Shown piece by piece: positions 46,442 through 55,226 of a DNA stretch of 64,000 nt. The notes beneath the pieces are model-generated. The model was not told the DNA's origin. It saw nothing but the letters and a program-made list of their open reading frames with translations, and searched no databases. Location: assembly GCF_025264685.1 (NCBI RefSeq), contig NZ_CP073721.1, positions 5,013,001-5,077,000 on the forward strand, written 5' to 3'. Position numbers and translations under genes: made by a program. Source of the stretch: Dactylosporangium roseum (GTDB lineage Bacteria; Actinomycetota; Actinomycetes; Mycobacteriales; Micromonosporaceae). Positions within the stretch are counted from its first letter, which is position 1, and each line of letters starts with the position of its first letter.

Positions 46442-47400
46442 GAATAAAACACCTTCCGCTGCAGGACCCGGAACTGGATCGCAGTGATCGCGGTGACGAG
46501 GAGCAGCAGGACGACACCCTGCACCGAGGCGAGGCCGTAGTCGGAGGCGCCGAACGCGAACGCCGACTTGTACAGGCCGTAGACCAGGGTGGTGGTGGCG
46601 CCGTCAGGACCGCCACCGGTGAGGATGTTGATCTCGCCGAAGGTCTGCAGCGAGCCGATCGTCGACACCACGAGCATGAAGAAGATCGTCGGGGTGAGCA
46701 GCGGCAGGACGATCCCGCGCAGCACACGCCAGCGACCGGCGCCGTCGAGGCGGGCGGCCTCCAGGTACTCCTCGGGAATCGCCTGTAGGCCGGCCGAGAA
46801 GACCAGGACCGCGTAGCCGAGGTCGCGCCACACGCTGACCACCGCCAGGCTGGGCAGCGCGGTGGCCGGGTCGGTGAGCCATTCGACGCCGGACACGCCG
46901 AGCTTGCTGAGGATGCCGTTGAAGACACCGATGCTGGGGCTGTAGAAGACGTCGAACACGACCGCGGCCGACGCGGCGGAGAACGCGAACGGCGTGGCCA
47001 TCAGGGTCCGGAAGAAGCCGATGCCCCTGACCTTGGACTGCAACGCCAGGGCCAGTCCGAGTCCCAGCACGAGGGTGGGCAGCACCGTGCACAGCGCGAA
47101 CAGGACCGTGACGACCAGGACCTCACGAAGCTGGGCGTCGCCGAAGAAGTCGGCGTAGCGGTCCAGCCCGACGAAGTCCGTGGCGTTGCCGAAGATGTCG
47201 CTGCCGTGCACGCTCAACCAGACGGTGCGCACCAGCGGGTAGAACACGAACAGGACGAAGACGACGGTGGACGGGACGAGGAACGCCAGGGCCACCGCGA
47301 TCTCGGCCGGCCGGTAGCGGGGCCGGCGCCGGGCCTCGAAGGCGGGCGCCGGGGGCACCGCCGCGGGCGCCGGGACGGTTGTGGTGCCGACGGTCGTCAT
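46438..47400 (-). CDS. ugpA: ABC sugar/glycerol-phosphate importer permease (UgpA/MalF type)
   Basis: A 320-residue permease: a cytoplasmic Pro/Ala-rich N-terminal ~35 residues, then six helices with EAA loop EEYLEAARLDGAGRWRVLRG. NILTGGGPDGATTTLVYGLY before the last helices is typical of MalF/UgpA proteins. The ATG at 47400 overlaps the stop of the inositol-phosphatase-like gene; the longer open frame is that gene read in another frame. It forms the channel with the UgpE-like protein. Confidence 0.85.
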   Translation of the reverse strand: MTTVGTTTVPAPAAVPPAPAFEARRRPRYRPAEIAVALAFLVPSTVVFVLFVFYPLVRTVWLSVHGSDIFGNATDFVGLDRYADFFGDAQLREVLVVTVLFALCTVLPTLVLGLGLALALQSKVRGIGFFRTLMATPFAFSAASAAVVFDVFYSPSIGVFNGILSKLGVSGVEWLTDPATALPSLAVVSVWRDLGYAVLVFSAGLQAIPEEYLEAARLDGAGRWRVLRGIVLPLLTPTIFFMLVVSTIGSLQTFGEINILTGGGPDGATTTLVYGLYKSAFAFGASDYGLASVQGVVLLLLVTAITAIQFRVLQRKVFYS

Positions 47401-48191
47401 GCGGCCGCCCGCCACAGCCGCCAGACCTCGTCGGCGATGCCCGGCGCGGCGGCGAGGACGCCGTCCTCGGGCACCCCGCCGCTCACCCCGTCCCGCCCGT
47501 AGACGAGCGCGCCGCCTTCCCTGGCGATCAGCGCTCCGGCGGCGACGTCCCAGAGGTCGTACCGGCCGGGAATGAGCGCGCCGGCGGCGCGCCCGGCCCC
47601 GACACCGGCCAGGGCCAGGGCACAGGAGCCCATGATGCGGGTGGCGGCGAACCGGTCGGACACCTCGGTCAGCACGGTGTACATGCCGGGCCAGGGCCGG
47701 TTCTTCGACCACTCGGTCAGCAGCACCTCGCCGGCGAGGGAGTCCGCCGGCCGGCACGTAACGGGCCGGCCGTCGGCGAAGGCGCCGCCGCCGCGGACGG
47801 CGCTGAGAATCTCGCCGCGCGCCGGGTCGGCGACCACGCCGACCGCCAGGCCGTCCTCGTCGAACCCGGCCAGGCTGTACGACGACCAGGGCAGCCCGTG
47901 CACGAAGTTGGTGGTGCCGTCGATCGGGTCGACGTACCAGGTGAACCCGTCGCCGGCGCCGGCGCCGTACTCCTCCCCCACGACCCGGTGGCCCGGGAAA
48001 CTGCGGGCGATCTCGTCGCGGGTGAGCCGCTCGACCTCGCGGTCGAACGGCGTCACCCAGTCGGCGGCGTCGGCCTTGGTCCCGGCGGTCGCCGGTTCGG
48101 GCCGGCTCGCGGCGATCGTCCGCACCGCGGCGCCGGCGAGCTCGACCGCGAAATCGTGCAGTGCTCGCAACTCGTCCGCCTCCGCGGCCAT
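47397..48191 (-). CDS. Inositol-monophosphatase-family phosphatase
   Basis: About 264 residues with the full Mg/Li-sensitive phosphatase signature: VVGEEYGAG (first metal Glu), YVDPIDGTTNFVHGLPW and the C-terminal DLWDVAAGALIAREGG. Such enzymes hydrolyse inositol-1-phosphate, histidinol phosphate or other small sugar phosphates. The start ATG overlaps the TGA of the GDPD gene by one base. Placed between a glycerophosphodiesterase and the importer, it could dephosphorylate the product of the diesterase (for example inositol phosphate from glycerophosphoinositol) - an inference from context. Confidence 0.88.
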   Translation of the reverse strand: MAAEADELRALHDFAVELAGAAVRTIAASRPEPATAGTKADAADWVTPFDREVERLTRDEIARSFPGHRVVGEEYGAGAGDGFTWYVDPIDGTTNFVHGLPWSSYSLAGFDEDGLAVGVVADPARGEILSAVRGGGAFADGRPVTCRPADSLAGEVLLTEWSKNRPWPGMYTVLTEVSDRFAATRIMGSCALALAGVGAGRAAGALIPGRYDLWDVAAGALIAREGGALVYGRDGVSGGVPEDGVLAAAPGIADEVWRLWRAAA

Positions 48192-48877
48192 CAGGCGCCC
48201 GCCCCCGCGAGGACCGGCGTCACGGCGGGCAGGTCGTTGGAGATGACCGCGTCGATCCCCCAGGCGAGGGCCCGGACCGCCTCCTCGGCGTCGTCGACGC
48301 AGTAGGTCCACATGCGCAGCCCGAGGTCGGCGGCCCGCTTGACGGACTCCTCGGTCAGGCTGTCCCAGCGCAGGTTGAGCGCCTGCGGCCGGACGGTGTC
48401 GAGCAGGGCGCTCGGCGGCAGGTCCGGGCCGACCCAGGAGAGCACGATCTCGGCCTCCGGCTGGTGCTCACGCACGACCGTGAGCACCTCGGGCTCGCCG
48501 ATGAAGCACGACCGCTCCAGCGCGCCCGCGGCGCGCAGTTCGGCGGCCACCACCGGTACCAACTCCGGGTTCTTGTTGTCCACGACGAGCCGCACCGGCA
48601 CCGTGGCGGCGGCCTCGGCGAGCGTGGGGATCCGCTCGCCGGCCACCTCGGTCCGCAGCGCCCGGATCTCGGCGAGATCCGCCTCCCCGGGCGTCCGCGG
48701 GTCGTTCCAGAACCGCTGGAGCGTGCGGTCGTGCAGCAGGATCGGGTGGCCGTCGGCGCTGCCGCGGACGTCGAACTCGACCGCGTCGGCGCCCTGCTCC
48801 GCTGCGAGCAGCAGCGACGGGACCGTGTTCTCCGTGCGGCGCAGGGGCGCGCCGCGGTGTCCGACGAGGATCGGCAC
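48191..48877 (-). CDS. Glycerophosphodiester phosphodiesterase
   Basis: A 228-residue cytoplasmic enzyme (UgpQ-like, no signal peptide). Catalytic signatures: LVGHRGAPLRRTENTVPS, then the metal site ADAVEFDVRGSADG and the second catalytic His in ILLHDRTLQRF. It would split glycerophosphodiesters into glycerol-3-phosphate and an alcohol. The gene starts 11 bp after the binding-protein gene. Its presence directly behind a UgpB-like gene supports assignment of the whole operon to glycerophosphodiester use. Confidence 0.9.
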   Translation of the reverse strand: MPILVGHRGAPLRRTENTVPSLLLAAEQGADAVEFDVRGSADGHPILLHDRTLQRFWNDPRTPGEADLAEIRALRTEVAGERIPTLAEAAATVPVRLVVDNKNPELVPVVAAELRAAGALERSCFIGEPEVLTVVREHQPEAEIVLSWVGPDLPPSALLDTVRPQALNLRWDSLTEESVKRAADLGLRMWTYCVDDAEEAVRALAWGIDAVISNDLPAVTPVLAGAGA

Positions 48878-48888
48878 TTCTGCGCCCC

Positions 48889-50238
48889 TTACTGTCCGAC
48901 AGACTTGTTGTAGGTGGCGATGGCCTCCGCCATGGCCGTCTGCGCGGCGGTGATGGCCTGGTCGGCGCCGGTCTTGCCGAGGATGACCGACTCGACGATG
49001 TCGTTCATCTTGTCGCGGGCCTGGGGCATGACACCCATGAGGCAGCCGCTGCTGGCCGGCGTGGTGGCGGCGGTGCGCAGCTCGGCGCCGGGCTTGGCGA
49101 AGTCCGGGTAGGTGGCGAGGGTATCCTTGAACGCCTTGCTCTCCGCCGCGGCCTTGACGACCGGGATGTAGCCGGTCTGCGCGGCCCAGTAGCCCTGCGC
49201 GTCGGCCGAGGCGAGGTACTTGAGGAACTCCGCCGCGGCGGCCTGCTGCGCCTTCGGGTGCCCGGCCATCGTCCAGACCGCCGCGCCGCCGTTGAAGACG
49301 CCGCTCGCGGTGGTGTTGTCCGGCCGGATGTAGTTGGCGACCCCGACCTCGAACTTCGAGCCCTTCATGATGTCGCGCAGGTTGGCCGACGTGAACGGCA
49401 GCATCGCCGCACGCCCGGCCTGGAACGCGGCGGACGCGTCGCTGTTGTTGCGCCCGACGTTGAGCAGGCTGCCGTCCTTCACCAGCCCGGCCCAGGTGTT
49501 GACGATCCCGCGCAGTTCCGGGGTGTCCCAGTTGACGGCGGTGGCCCGGCCGGAGCGCCCGTTGTCCTGGTTGCAGTACTGCACGCCGCCCGCCGCGAGC
49601 ATCTGCTCGACGAGCCAGCCGTCGATCGACGCGACCGCGCCGTAGCGGGTGGTCTTGCCGCCGTCGCTGACCTTCAGCTTGCGGGCCGCCTCGGCCAGCT
49701 CGCCGATCGTGGTCGGCGGTTTCTCCGGGTCGAGGCCGGCTTCCTTGAACGCCGTCTTGTTGTAGAACAGTATCGGCGCCGAGGCGTTGAAGGGCAGGGC
49801 CTGCAGCTTGCCGCCGATCGTGTAGTACTTCGCGATGCCCGGCTCGACGCCGGCGGTGTCGATCCCGGCCGGTCCGGCGAGGTCGGCGAAGGCGACCGTG
49901 GCCTTGGTGTCGGCCATGAGCTGCGTGCCGATCTCGAATACCTGCACCAGGTTGGGCGTCTGCCTCGACTGCACCGACGCCTTGAGCTTGGTGAGCGAGT
50001 CGTTGTACTTACCCTGGAACGTCGCCTCGACCTTGATCTTTCCGGCGTGCGCCTTGTTGAACTCCTCGACCAGGTGGTTGACCGCCTCGCCGTTGGCGCC
50101 GGCCATCGAGTGCCAGAACGTCACCGTCTGTTCGCCACCGCTGTCGTCGCCGGCTTCGCCGCCGTCGTCGCCACAGGCCGTGAGCCCCGCGAACAGGGTC
50201 GCGACCGCGGCGGCCGCAAGGAACCGTCTCCGTAACAT
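48889..50238 (-). CDS. ugpB: UgpB-like solute-binding lipoprotein
   Basis: A 449-residue lipoprotein: MLRRRFLAAAAVATLFAG signal followed by a lipobox LTAC, then an acidic Gly/Asp linker. The mature part resembles the glycerol-3-phosphate binder UgpB: VTFWHSMAGANGEAVNHLV near 40, QGKYNDSLTKL near 75 and LVQVFEIGTQLMAD near 100, then LPFNASAPILFYNK. A very strong AGGAGGAG lies before the ATG; the long upstream open frame is not coding. It is the first gene of a seven-gene operon ending at 41399. The ligand is likely glycerol-3-phosphate or a glycerophosphodiester. Confidence 0.87.
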   Translation of the reverse strand: MLRRRFLAAAAVATLFAGLTACGDDGGEAGDDSGGEQTVTFWHSMAGANGEAVNHLVEEFNKAHAGKIKVEATFQGKYNDSLTKLKASVQSRQTPNLVQVFEIGTQLMADTKATVAFADLAGPAGIDTAGVEPGIAKYYTIGGKLQALPFNASAPILFYNKTAFKEAGLDPEKPPTTIGELAEAARKLKVSDGGKTTRYGAVASIDGWLVEQMLAAGGVQYCNQDNGRSGRATAVNWDTPELRGIVNTWAGLVKDGSLLNVGRNNSDASAAFQAGRAAMLPFTSANLRDIMKGSKFEVGVANYIRPDNTTASGVFNGGAAVWTMAGHPKAQQAAAAEFLKYLASADAQGYWAAQTGYIPVVKAAAESKAFKDTLATYPDFAKPGAELRTAATTPASSGCLMGVMPQARDKMNDIVESVILGKTGADQAITAAQTAMAEAIATYNKSVGQ

Positions 50239-50310
50239 GTCTCCTCCTGATGCGCCGCAGTGCTGCGGTGAGCGTCGCAGACCGGGGTGTGCAGCGGCGT
50301 AGGAGCGATT

Positions 50311-50348
50311 TAACATCAGCCGTGTTGTTTTCACAAGGCCAACATCAC
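50311..50348. promoter_or_regulatory. Possible DeoR-type operator upstream of the ugpB-like gene
   Basis: TTAACATCA at 50311-50319 matches eight of nine bases of the half site in the operator at 52277; GTGTTG and CAACATCAC follow within 30 bp as degenerate copies. It lies 73-110 bp upstream of the ugpB-like start. Confidence 0.35.
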
Positions 50349-50466
50349 TTCCGCACCCGAGCCGGCCGCTTTTCAGGAGCTGACCGGCTACGCGGGAACC
50401 GGACGACGCACGCAGGTATCGGGCCGAACCGGAAACGTTATTCACATGAGAACTTCACTCGGGCGA

Positions 50467-51198
50467 CTACTGGAATCGTTTCATCACGCCGTCGGCGAGG
50501 GCGTCCGCGGCGGCGGCGAGCCGCTCCCCCGCGACGTCCAGCCGGCCGAGCAGGAGCACCGGCGCGAGGGCCCGCGCACCGGTGCCCGCCATGAGCGCCG
50601 CGACCGCGTGCTGGTAGGCCGGGCGGACGCCGGGCTTCTTCGCCTCCGCCGCCGCCTCGGCCGCCCGCCGGGGCTCACTGGGCAACAGCAGCACCGCGGC
50701 GTCGAGCCGGGCGAGCCCGCCGGCGAGACGGTCGAGCACCGGACCGTACAGGGGGTCGGGCACCGCGCCGAACAGGTCGAACTCCCGCACGAAGTCGCGC
50801 GTCGCGTCGAGCACGTCGTCGACGCCGCGGGAGAGCCGGAACAGGTCCTCCCGGTCGATCGGGGAGGTCACGCTGCGCCGCAACCGGCCGATCAGGGCCG
50901 CCCGGCGGGCGTCCCCGTCGTGCTCCACCACCCCGACGAGATGCCGCGCCCGGGCCGGGTCCACGGCGCCCGCCGTGACCTGGTGGGCCACCTCGATGCC
51001 GCGCTCGGCGCAGCGTACCTGCGCGACGACCAGGTCGACCAGCGACCGGTCGTTGGCGCCGGCCAGGTCCCGGACCAGCCGGGGCAGCCCGCTCAGGACA
51101 CCAGCGACACCACCGCCGCCGCGCAGGCGCCACCGGCGACGAACGCCGCCGGCAGGGTCACCAGCCAGGCCTGGCTCAGTCGCAGGACCTTCCGCCAC
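50467..51198 (-). CDS. DUF47 (PhoU-like) phosphate-transport accessory protein
   Basis: A 243-residue all-helical protein. The central part (VAQVRCAERGIEVAHQVTAG, LRRSVTSPIDREDLFRLSRG and VDDVLDATRDFVREFDLFG) is typical of DUF47 proteins that accompany Pit transporters. The GTG at 51198 is the only usual start in frame and has GAGGAG seven bases upstream, so the gene overlaps the pit coding region by 106 bp; the first ~35 residues look unusual (Arg- and Gly-rich) but are required by this start. It probably tunes phosphate uptake or metal-phosphate balance. It ends a two-gene pit unit. Confidence 0.82.
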   Translation of the reverse strand: MAEGPATEPGLAGDPAGGVRRRWRLRGGGGVAGVLSGLPRLVRDLAGANDRSLVDLVVAQVRCAERGIEVAHQVTAGAVDPARARHLVGVVEHDGDARRAALIGRLRRSVTSPIDREDLFRLSRGVDDVLDATRDFVREFDLFGAVPDPLYGPVLDRLAGGLARLDAAVLLLPSEPRRAAEAAAEAKKPGVRPAYQHAVAALMAGTGARALAPVLLLGRLDVAGERLAAAADALADGVMKRFQ

Positions 51199-52109
51199 CG
51201 CACTCTCCTCGCTCCTCGAGAGAGTCCGGCGCCGATGAGCGCGCCGGACATCGACTGGGTCATGCTCACCGGCGCACCGACGGCGGCGGTGCCGAGCACC
51301 ACACCGGCGCTCGACAGCTCGGTCACCACCACCCCGTCCTGCCGGGCCGCGACCAGCCCGCCGCCGGCGCCGCCCAGGCGGCGCACACCGAGCAGGCCGC
51401 CCGCCATGAAACAGGCCGCGATCAGCGCCAGGGCGGCCGGCGACCGGGCGTAGCGGTCCGGCCCGCCACCGAGCAGCACGGCGTAGACCGCGAGCATCTT
51501 CTGGCCGTCGTTGGCGCCGTACGCGACGCAGGCCGCGGCGAAGCCGCCCAGATGCAGCCGGCGCAGGCGCCTCGCGGCCCCGCCGGAGCGCTCGGCCGGC
51601 GACGGCGGCAGCGTGGCGACGACCCGCGCCGCGACCAGGGCCACCAGCGCACCGACCAGCGGCGCCGCGGCCGCCGCGGCGAGCACCCCGCCCACCACCG
51701 CCCAGTCGACGGCATCCCCACCGCCGCCGACCAGCCCGCCGCCGGTGCCGGCACCCGCGATGCCGCCGATGAGAGCGAGGGTCAGGCTGGTGGGCAGGCG
51801 ACGGGCCGCCAGCAGCACGGTGACCGCGACGGCCGCGCCGATGCCGGCCAGGATCTGCGCCCGGGACGCCGGGCCGGGCGCCCCGGGCGGCACCAGCCGC
51901 CCGTCGAGGGTCGTGGCCACCGCGGTGCCGATCAGCAGGGGCGCGGCGAGCACGGCGGTGGTGAGCAGCGCGAGCGCACCGGGCGGGCGCAGCCCCGGCC
52001 CCCCGACACCGATCCCGACCAGGACCCCGGCGTCGTTGAAGCCCGTGAACACCGCGAACAGCGCGGCGACACCGAGGGCGGCAGCCGTAGCGGTCGACAC
52101 CCGCACCAT
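51093..52109 (-). CDS. pit: Pit-family inorganic phosphate transporter
   Basis: About 338 residues and ten helices. Duplicated PHO-4 signatures are visible: FTGFNDAGVLVGIGVG near the start and CVAYGANDGQKMLAVYAVLL in the second half, with GAPVSMTQSMSGALIGAGL near the end. This is a low-affinity, cation-coupled phosphate permease. The ATG at 52109 is my choice; one at 52169 would add 20 hydrophilic residues and neither has a strong ribosome-binding site. It reads away from the kinase operon and lies just behind the phosphodiester operon, so released phosphate could be handled here. Confidence 0.83.
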   Translation of the reverse strand: MVRVSTATAAALGVAALFAVFTGFNDAGVLVGIGVGGPGLRPPGALALLTTAVLAAPLLIGTAVATTLDGRLVPPGAPGPASRAQILAGIGAAVAVTVLLAARRLPTSLTLALIGGIAGAGTGGGLVGGGGDAVDWAVVGGVLAAAAAAPLVGALVALVAARVVATLPPSPAERSGGAARRLRRLHLGGFAAACVAYGANDGQKMLAVYAVLLGGGPDRYARSPAALALIAACFMAGGLLGVRRLGGAGGGLVAARQDGVVVTELSSAGVVLGTAAVGAPVSMTQSMSGALIGAGLSRGARRVRWRKVLRLSQAWLVTLPAAFVAGGACAAAVVSLVS

Positions 52110-52276
52110 CCGTTCCGGCGCCTCGGATCGCGCCCGTCGTGAACCGCCGTTGTGAAAATCTCGCATCATCGCGAGGGCAAGCAGCCGGGTCCGGCCCGGC
52201 TCACAGCGGCCAGGAACTCAGCTTGAGCTGGTAAGACGCCGGCTCACCCGCACTGGATGTAGCCGATACGATAAGT

Positions 52277-52295
52277 GGATGTTATCTTAACATCC
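52277..52295. promoter_or_regulatory. Perfect operator-like palindrome upstream of the kinase operon
   Basis: GGATGTTATCTTAACATCC: 8-bp perfect arms with a TCT centre, 41 bp before the first FGGY kinase start and between the divergent pit and kinase genes. The local sequence is AT-rich for this genome. The DeoR-family regulator encoded in the same operon (54447) is the obvious candidate to bind it. Confidence 0.65.
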
Positions 52296-52336
52296 ATTGA
52301 ACGTTCACTTCGCACGACGGGAAGCTGCGGCAGCGC

Positions 52337-53836
52337 ATGGGAACAGAGCACTCTTCCACCTCGGGCCTGTGGGCCGGCGTCGACGTCGGCACGCAGAGCC
52401 TGCGAGTCCTGCTGGTGGACGACCACGGAGTCGTGGTGGGGCGCGGCGCCGGACGGTTGGACAGCCATCGGTCCGGCCCCGTCCACGAGCAGGATCCCGA
52501 GCAGTGGTGGCAGGTCCTCGGCCGTGCCGGCAGAGCGGCGCTCACCAGCGCCGAGCGGGTCCATCCCCGGCCCGCGGGGCTCGTGCGAGGGCTGGCGATC
52601 TGCGGCACCTCCGGGACCTTCCTCCTGGCCGGTGCCGGTGCGGCACCGGCCAGGCCACTGACGCCGGCACTCATGTACGACGACGCGCGCGCCGCCGACG
52701 GCTGGACCGGCCCCGGGCAGCCCTCCTGGCCGCCGGCGAAGCTCGCCTGGCTGGCCGGGCACGGCAGCGCACCGGTGCGCGCGGGCCTCGCCACCGGCCG
52801 GGTCCGGCTGGAGCACTGCCCCGACTTCCTCGCCTCGCGGCTGGTCGGGCACCCGGTCGCGGCGGACTGGAGCCACGCGCTGAAGACCGGCTACGACCCG
52901 GCCGCGCTGGCCTGGCCGGCGGCGTCAGCGGTGCCCGCGGGGGTGCTTCCGGAGGTGGTACGGCCCGGGACGCTGCTCGGCCGGATCGACGCCGACGGTG
53001 CCGCGCACACCGGGTTCGCCGCCGGCACGCCGGTGCGAGCCGGGATGACCGACGGCTGCGCCGCCCAGATCGCGGCCGGCGCGCTGATCCCCGGCTCGTG
53101 GAACGCTGTGCTCGGCACCACCCTCGTGCTCAAGGGGGTCACGGAGCACCGGCTCGAGGACCCGGCCGGCGCCGTGTACTCGCACCGCCATCCCGATCGG
53201 GGCTGGCTGCCGGGCGGCGCGTCGAGCGTCGGCGCCGGCCTGCTCGACCTGCGCTTCCCCGCCGCTGACCGCTCCCGCCGCGACACGGCCGCGGCGGGGT
53301 TCGAGCCGGCCGGCGGCATCGTCTACCCGCTCGCCGGCCGGGGAGAGCGGTTCCCGTTCGTCCGGCCCGACGCCGAAGCGTTCGAGATCGGCGACTTCGT
53401 CGACGACAACGACCGGTACGCGGCCGTGCTCCAGGCCGTCGCCTACGTCGAGAAGCTCGCGTACGCACACATGCGCCGCCTCGGCGCACGGGTCGGCGGG
53501 CCGTACTACATCACCGGCGGCGCCACCCGCAGCCGCTACTGGTGCCAGCTCCGCGCCGACATCCTCGGCCACGAACTGATCCTGCCGGCCAGCGCCGAGC
53601 CGGCCTTCGGCATGGCCGTCCTCGCCGCCGCCGGCGACGGCCCGCTCGTCACGGCGGCTGACCGGATGATCCGTCCCGGCACCGTCGTCACGCCCCGGCC
53701 CGGCGCGACCGCACGGTTCGCGGACGCCTACGCCGGCTTCCTCGACGCCCTGGTCGAACGCGACTGGATCGACGCCGCGCTCGCCGGCTACGCCAAGGAC
53801 GTCCCGCTCGTCGGCGCCTCCGGCGGTGCGGCATGA
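52337..53836 (+). CDS. FGGY-family carbohydrate kinase (first)
   Basis: A 499-residue sugar or polyol kinase. The FGGY N-terminal ATPase motif is AGVDVGTQSLRVLLVDDHG (near 15), adenosine-type elements are GTTLVLKGV in the middle, and the C-terminal YYITGGATRSRYWCQLRADI is the FGGY signature region. It resembles ribulokinase/xylulokinase-like enzymes; the sugar cannot be named. Start: ATG at 52337 after the palindromic operator, with GGGAAGC upstream. It overlaps the histidine phosphatase gene (ATGA). First of five tightly coupled genes. Confidence 0.87.
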   Translation: MGTEHSSTSGLWAGVDVGTQSLRVLLVDDHGVVVGRGAGRLDSHRSGPVHEQDPEQWWQVLGRAGRAALTSAERVHPRPAGLVRGLAICGTSGTFLLAGAGAAPARPLTPALMYDDARAADGWTGPGQPSWPPAKLAWLAGHGSAPVRAGLATGRVRLEHCPDFLASRLVGHPVAADWSHALKTGYDPAALAWPAASAVPAGVLPEVVRPGTLLGRIDADGAAHTGFAAGTPVRAGMTDGCAAQIAAGALIPGSWNAVLGTTLVLKGVTEHRLEDPAGAVYSHRHPDRGWLPGGASSVGAGLLDLRFPAADRSRRDTAAAGFEPAGGIVYPLAGRGERFPFVRPDAEAFEIGDFVDDNDRYAAVLQAVAYVEKLAYAHMRRLGARVGGPYYITGGATRSRYWCQLRADILGHELILPASAEPAFGMAVLAAAGDGPLVTAADRMIRPGTVVTPRPGATARFADAYAGFLDALVERDWIDAALAGYAKDVPLVGASGGAA

Positions 53837-54450
53837 GGACCGTGGCACTGGCGCGACACGGCCGCACGGCCTGGCACGCGCCGAACCGCTACACCGGGCG
53901 CAGCGACATCGAGCTCGACGGCGCCGGGGTGCGGCAGGCGGAGGCGCTCGCCCGCTGGGCCGCCGGCCGCGGGTTCGCCGCCCTCGCCAGTTCGGACCTG
54001 CGGCGGGCCGTGGACACCGCGGCCGCCGCGGCGGCGGCGACGGGTCTCGTGCCGACCGCCGACCCGCGGCTGCGGGAGCTCGACTTCGGCAGCGCGGAGG
54101 GGCACACACTCGCCGACCTCGACCCGGCCGTCGCGGAGCGGTTCGTCCGCGACCCCGTCACGCACCACTTCCCCGGTGGGGAGCATCCGGCCCGCGCCGT
54201 CGAGCGGTTTCACGCCGGCCTGGCCGCGCTGATCGAGCGGGTGCCGGACGGCAGTGCCCTGGTGGTGGCGCACAGCACGATCATCCGGCTGGTCGTGTGC
54301 GCGGCGCTGGGTCTGCCGTTGGCGGAGTACCGCCGCCGGCTGCCGGTGCTCGAGCCGACCGCGGTGACCACGCTGCGGCTGTCCGACGAGGGCGTCCCGG
54401 CGGCCCTGCTGGCGTACAACGTGCCGGTGTCTGAAGGATGGCAGCCATGA
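53833..54450 (+). CDS. Histidine phosphatase (phosphoglycerate-mutase-like)
   Basis: A 205-residue protein with the RHG motif ALARHGRTAWHAPNRYTGRSD at the start (the phospho-accepting His is residue 9), RELDFGSAEGHT near 80 and VVAHSTIIRLV (second catalytic His) near 150. It probably acts as a phosphatase on a small phosphorylated metabolite rather than as a mutase. The gene is translationally coupled on both sides. In a kinase operon it may remove toxic sugar phosphates or complete a pathway step. Confidence 0.87.
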   Translation: MRTVALARHGRTAWHAPNRYTGRSDIELDGAGVRQAEALARWAAGRGFAALASSDLRRAVDTAAAAAAATGLVPTADPRLRELDFGSAEGHTLADLDPAVAERFVRDPVTHHFPGGEHPARAVERFHAGLAALIERVPDGSALVVAHSTIIRLVVCAALGLPLAEYRRRLPVLEPTAVTTLRLSDEGVPAALLAYNVPVSEGWQP

Positions 54451-55226
54451 CCGAGGCAACGGAGCGCAGCCGACCGGCCCAGCGGCAGGCGGAGATCGTC
54501 GAGCACGTCATGCAGCACGGTTCCGTGTCGGCGAACGAGCTGGCCGAGCTGTTCCACGTCAGCCTGATGACCATCCACCGCGACCTCGACGAACTGGAGC
54601 GGCAGGGCGTCGTCCGCAAGTTCCGCGGCGGGGTGAGCGCCCAGCCGTCGAGCGTGTTCGAGAGCAACGTGTCGTTCCGGCTGCGCACCGCGAAGGCCGA
54701 GAAGGTCGCGATGGCGCAGCGGGCCCGCGAGCTGATCGAGCCCGGCATGGCGATCATGCTCGACGACTCGACCACGACCCTCGAAGTCGCCCGGCTCCTG
54801 GAGGACGCGGCGCCACTGACCGTGATGACCAACTTCCTGGAGACCATCAAGCTGCTCAGCACCATGCGGGGCATCCGGCTGCTGGCCCTCGGCGGGGAGT
54901 ACTACCCGACGCACGACTCCTTCCTCGGCGTGCCGTGCATCGACGCGATCGAGGCGCTGCGGGTCGACCTGCTCTTCGCCTCCACCTCGGCGGTGTCCGG
55001 CTCGTACGCCTACCACCAGGAACAGGAGATCGTCCTGGTCAAGCGGGCGATGATCCGGGCCGCTCAGCGATCCGTGCTCATGGTCGACCACACCAAGCTC
55101 GGCCGGGCCTCCCTCCACCGGCTCGCCCCCCTGTCCGACATCGACCTGGTCCTCACCGACAAGCAGGCGCCGCCCGAGGCGCTGCTGGAGATGCGGGAGA
55201 GCGGCGTCAAGTATGAAGTCGTCTGA
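54447..55226 (+). CDS. DeoR-family transcriptional regulator
   Basis: About 259 residues. The winged-helix DeoR domain is VEHVMQHGSVSANELAELF with VSLMTIHRDLDELERQG (about 18-60); the sensor domain has DDSTTTLEVARLL and the D/H region VDHTKLGR near 215. The start at 54447 overlaps the previous stop (ATGA) with GAAGGA ten bases upstream; an ATG nine bases earlier is also in frame. It probably represses its own operon through the 52277 palindrome and is relieved by a phosphorylated sugar, the usual DeoR ligand type. A similar half site precedes the UgpB-like operon. Confidence 0.9.
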   Translation: MTEATERSRPAQRQAEIVEHVMQHGSVSANELAELFHVSLMTIHRDLDELERQGVVRKFRGGVSAQPSSVFESNVSFRLRTAKAEKVAMAQRARELIEPGMAIMLDDSTTTLEVARLLEDAAPLTVMTNFLETIKLLSTMRGIRLLALGGEYYPTHDSFLGVPCIDAIEALRVDLLFASTSAVSGSYAYHQEQEIVLVKRAMIRAAQRSVLMVDHTKLGRASLHRLAPLSDIDLVLTDKQAPPEALLEMRESGVKYEVV

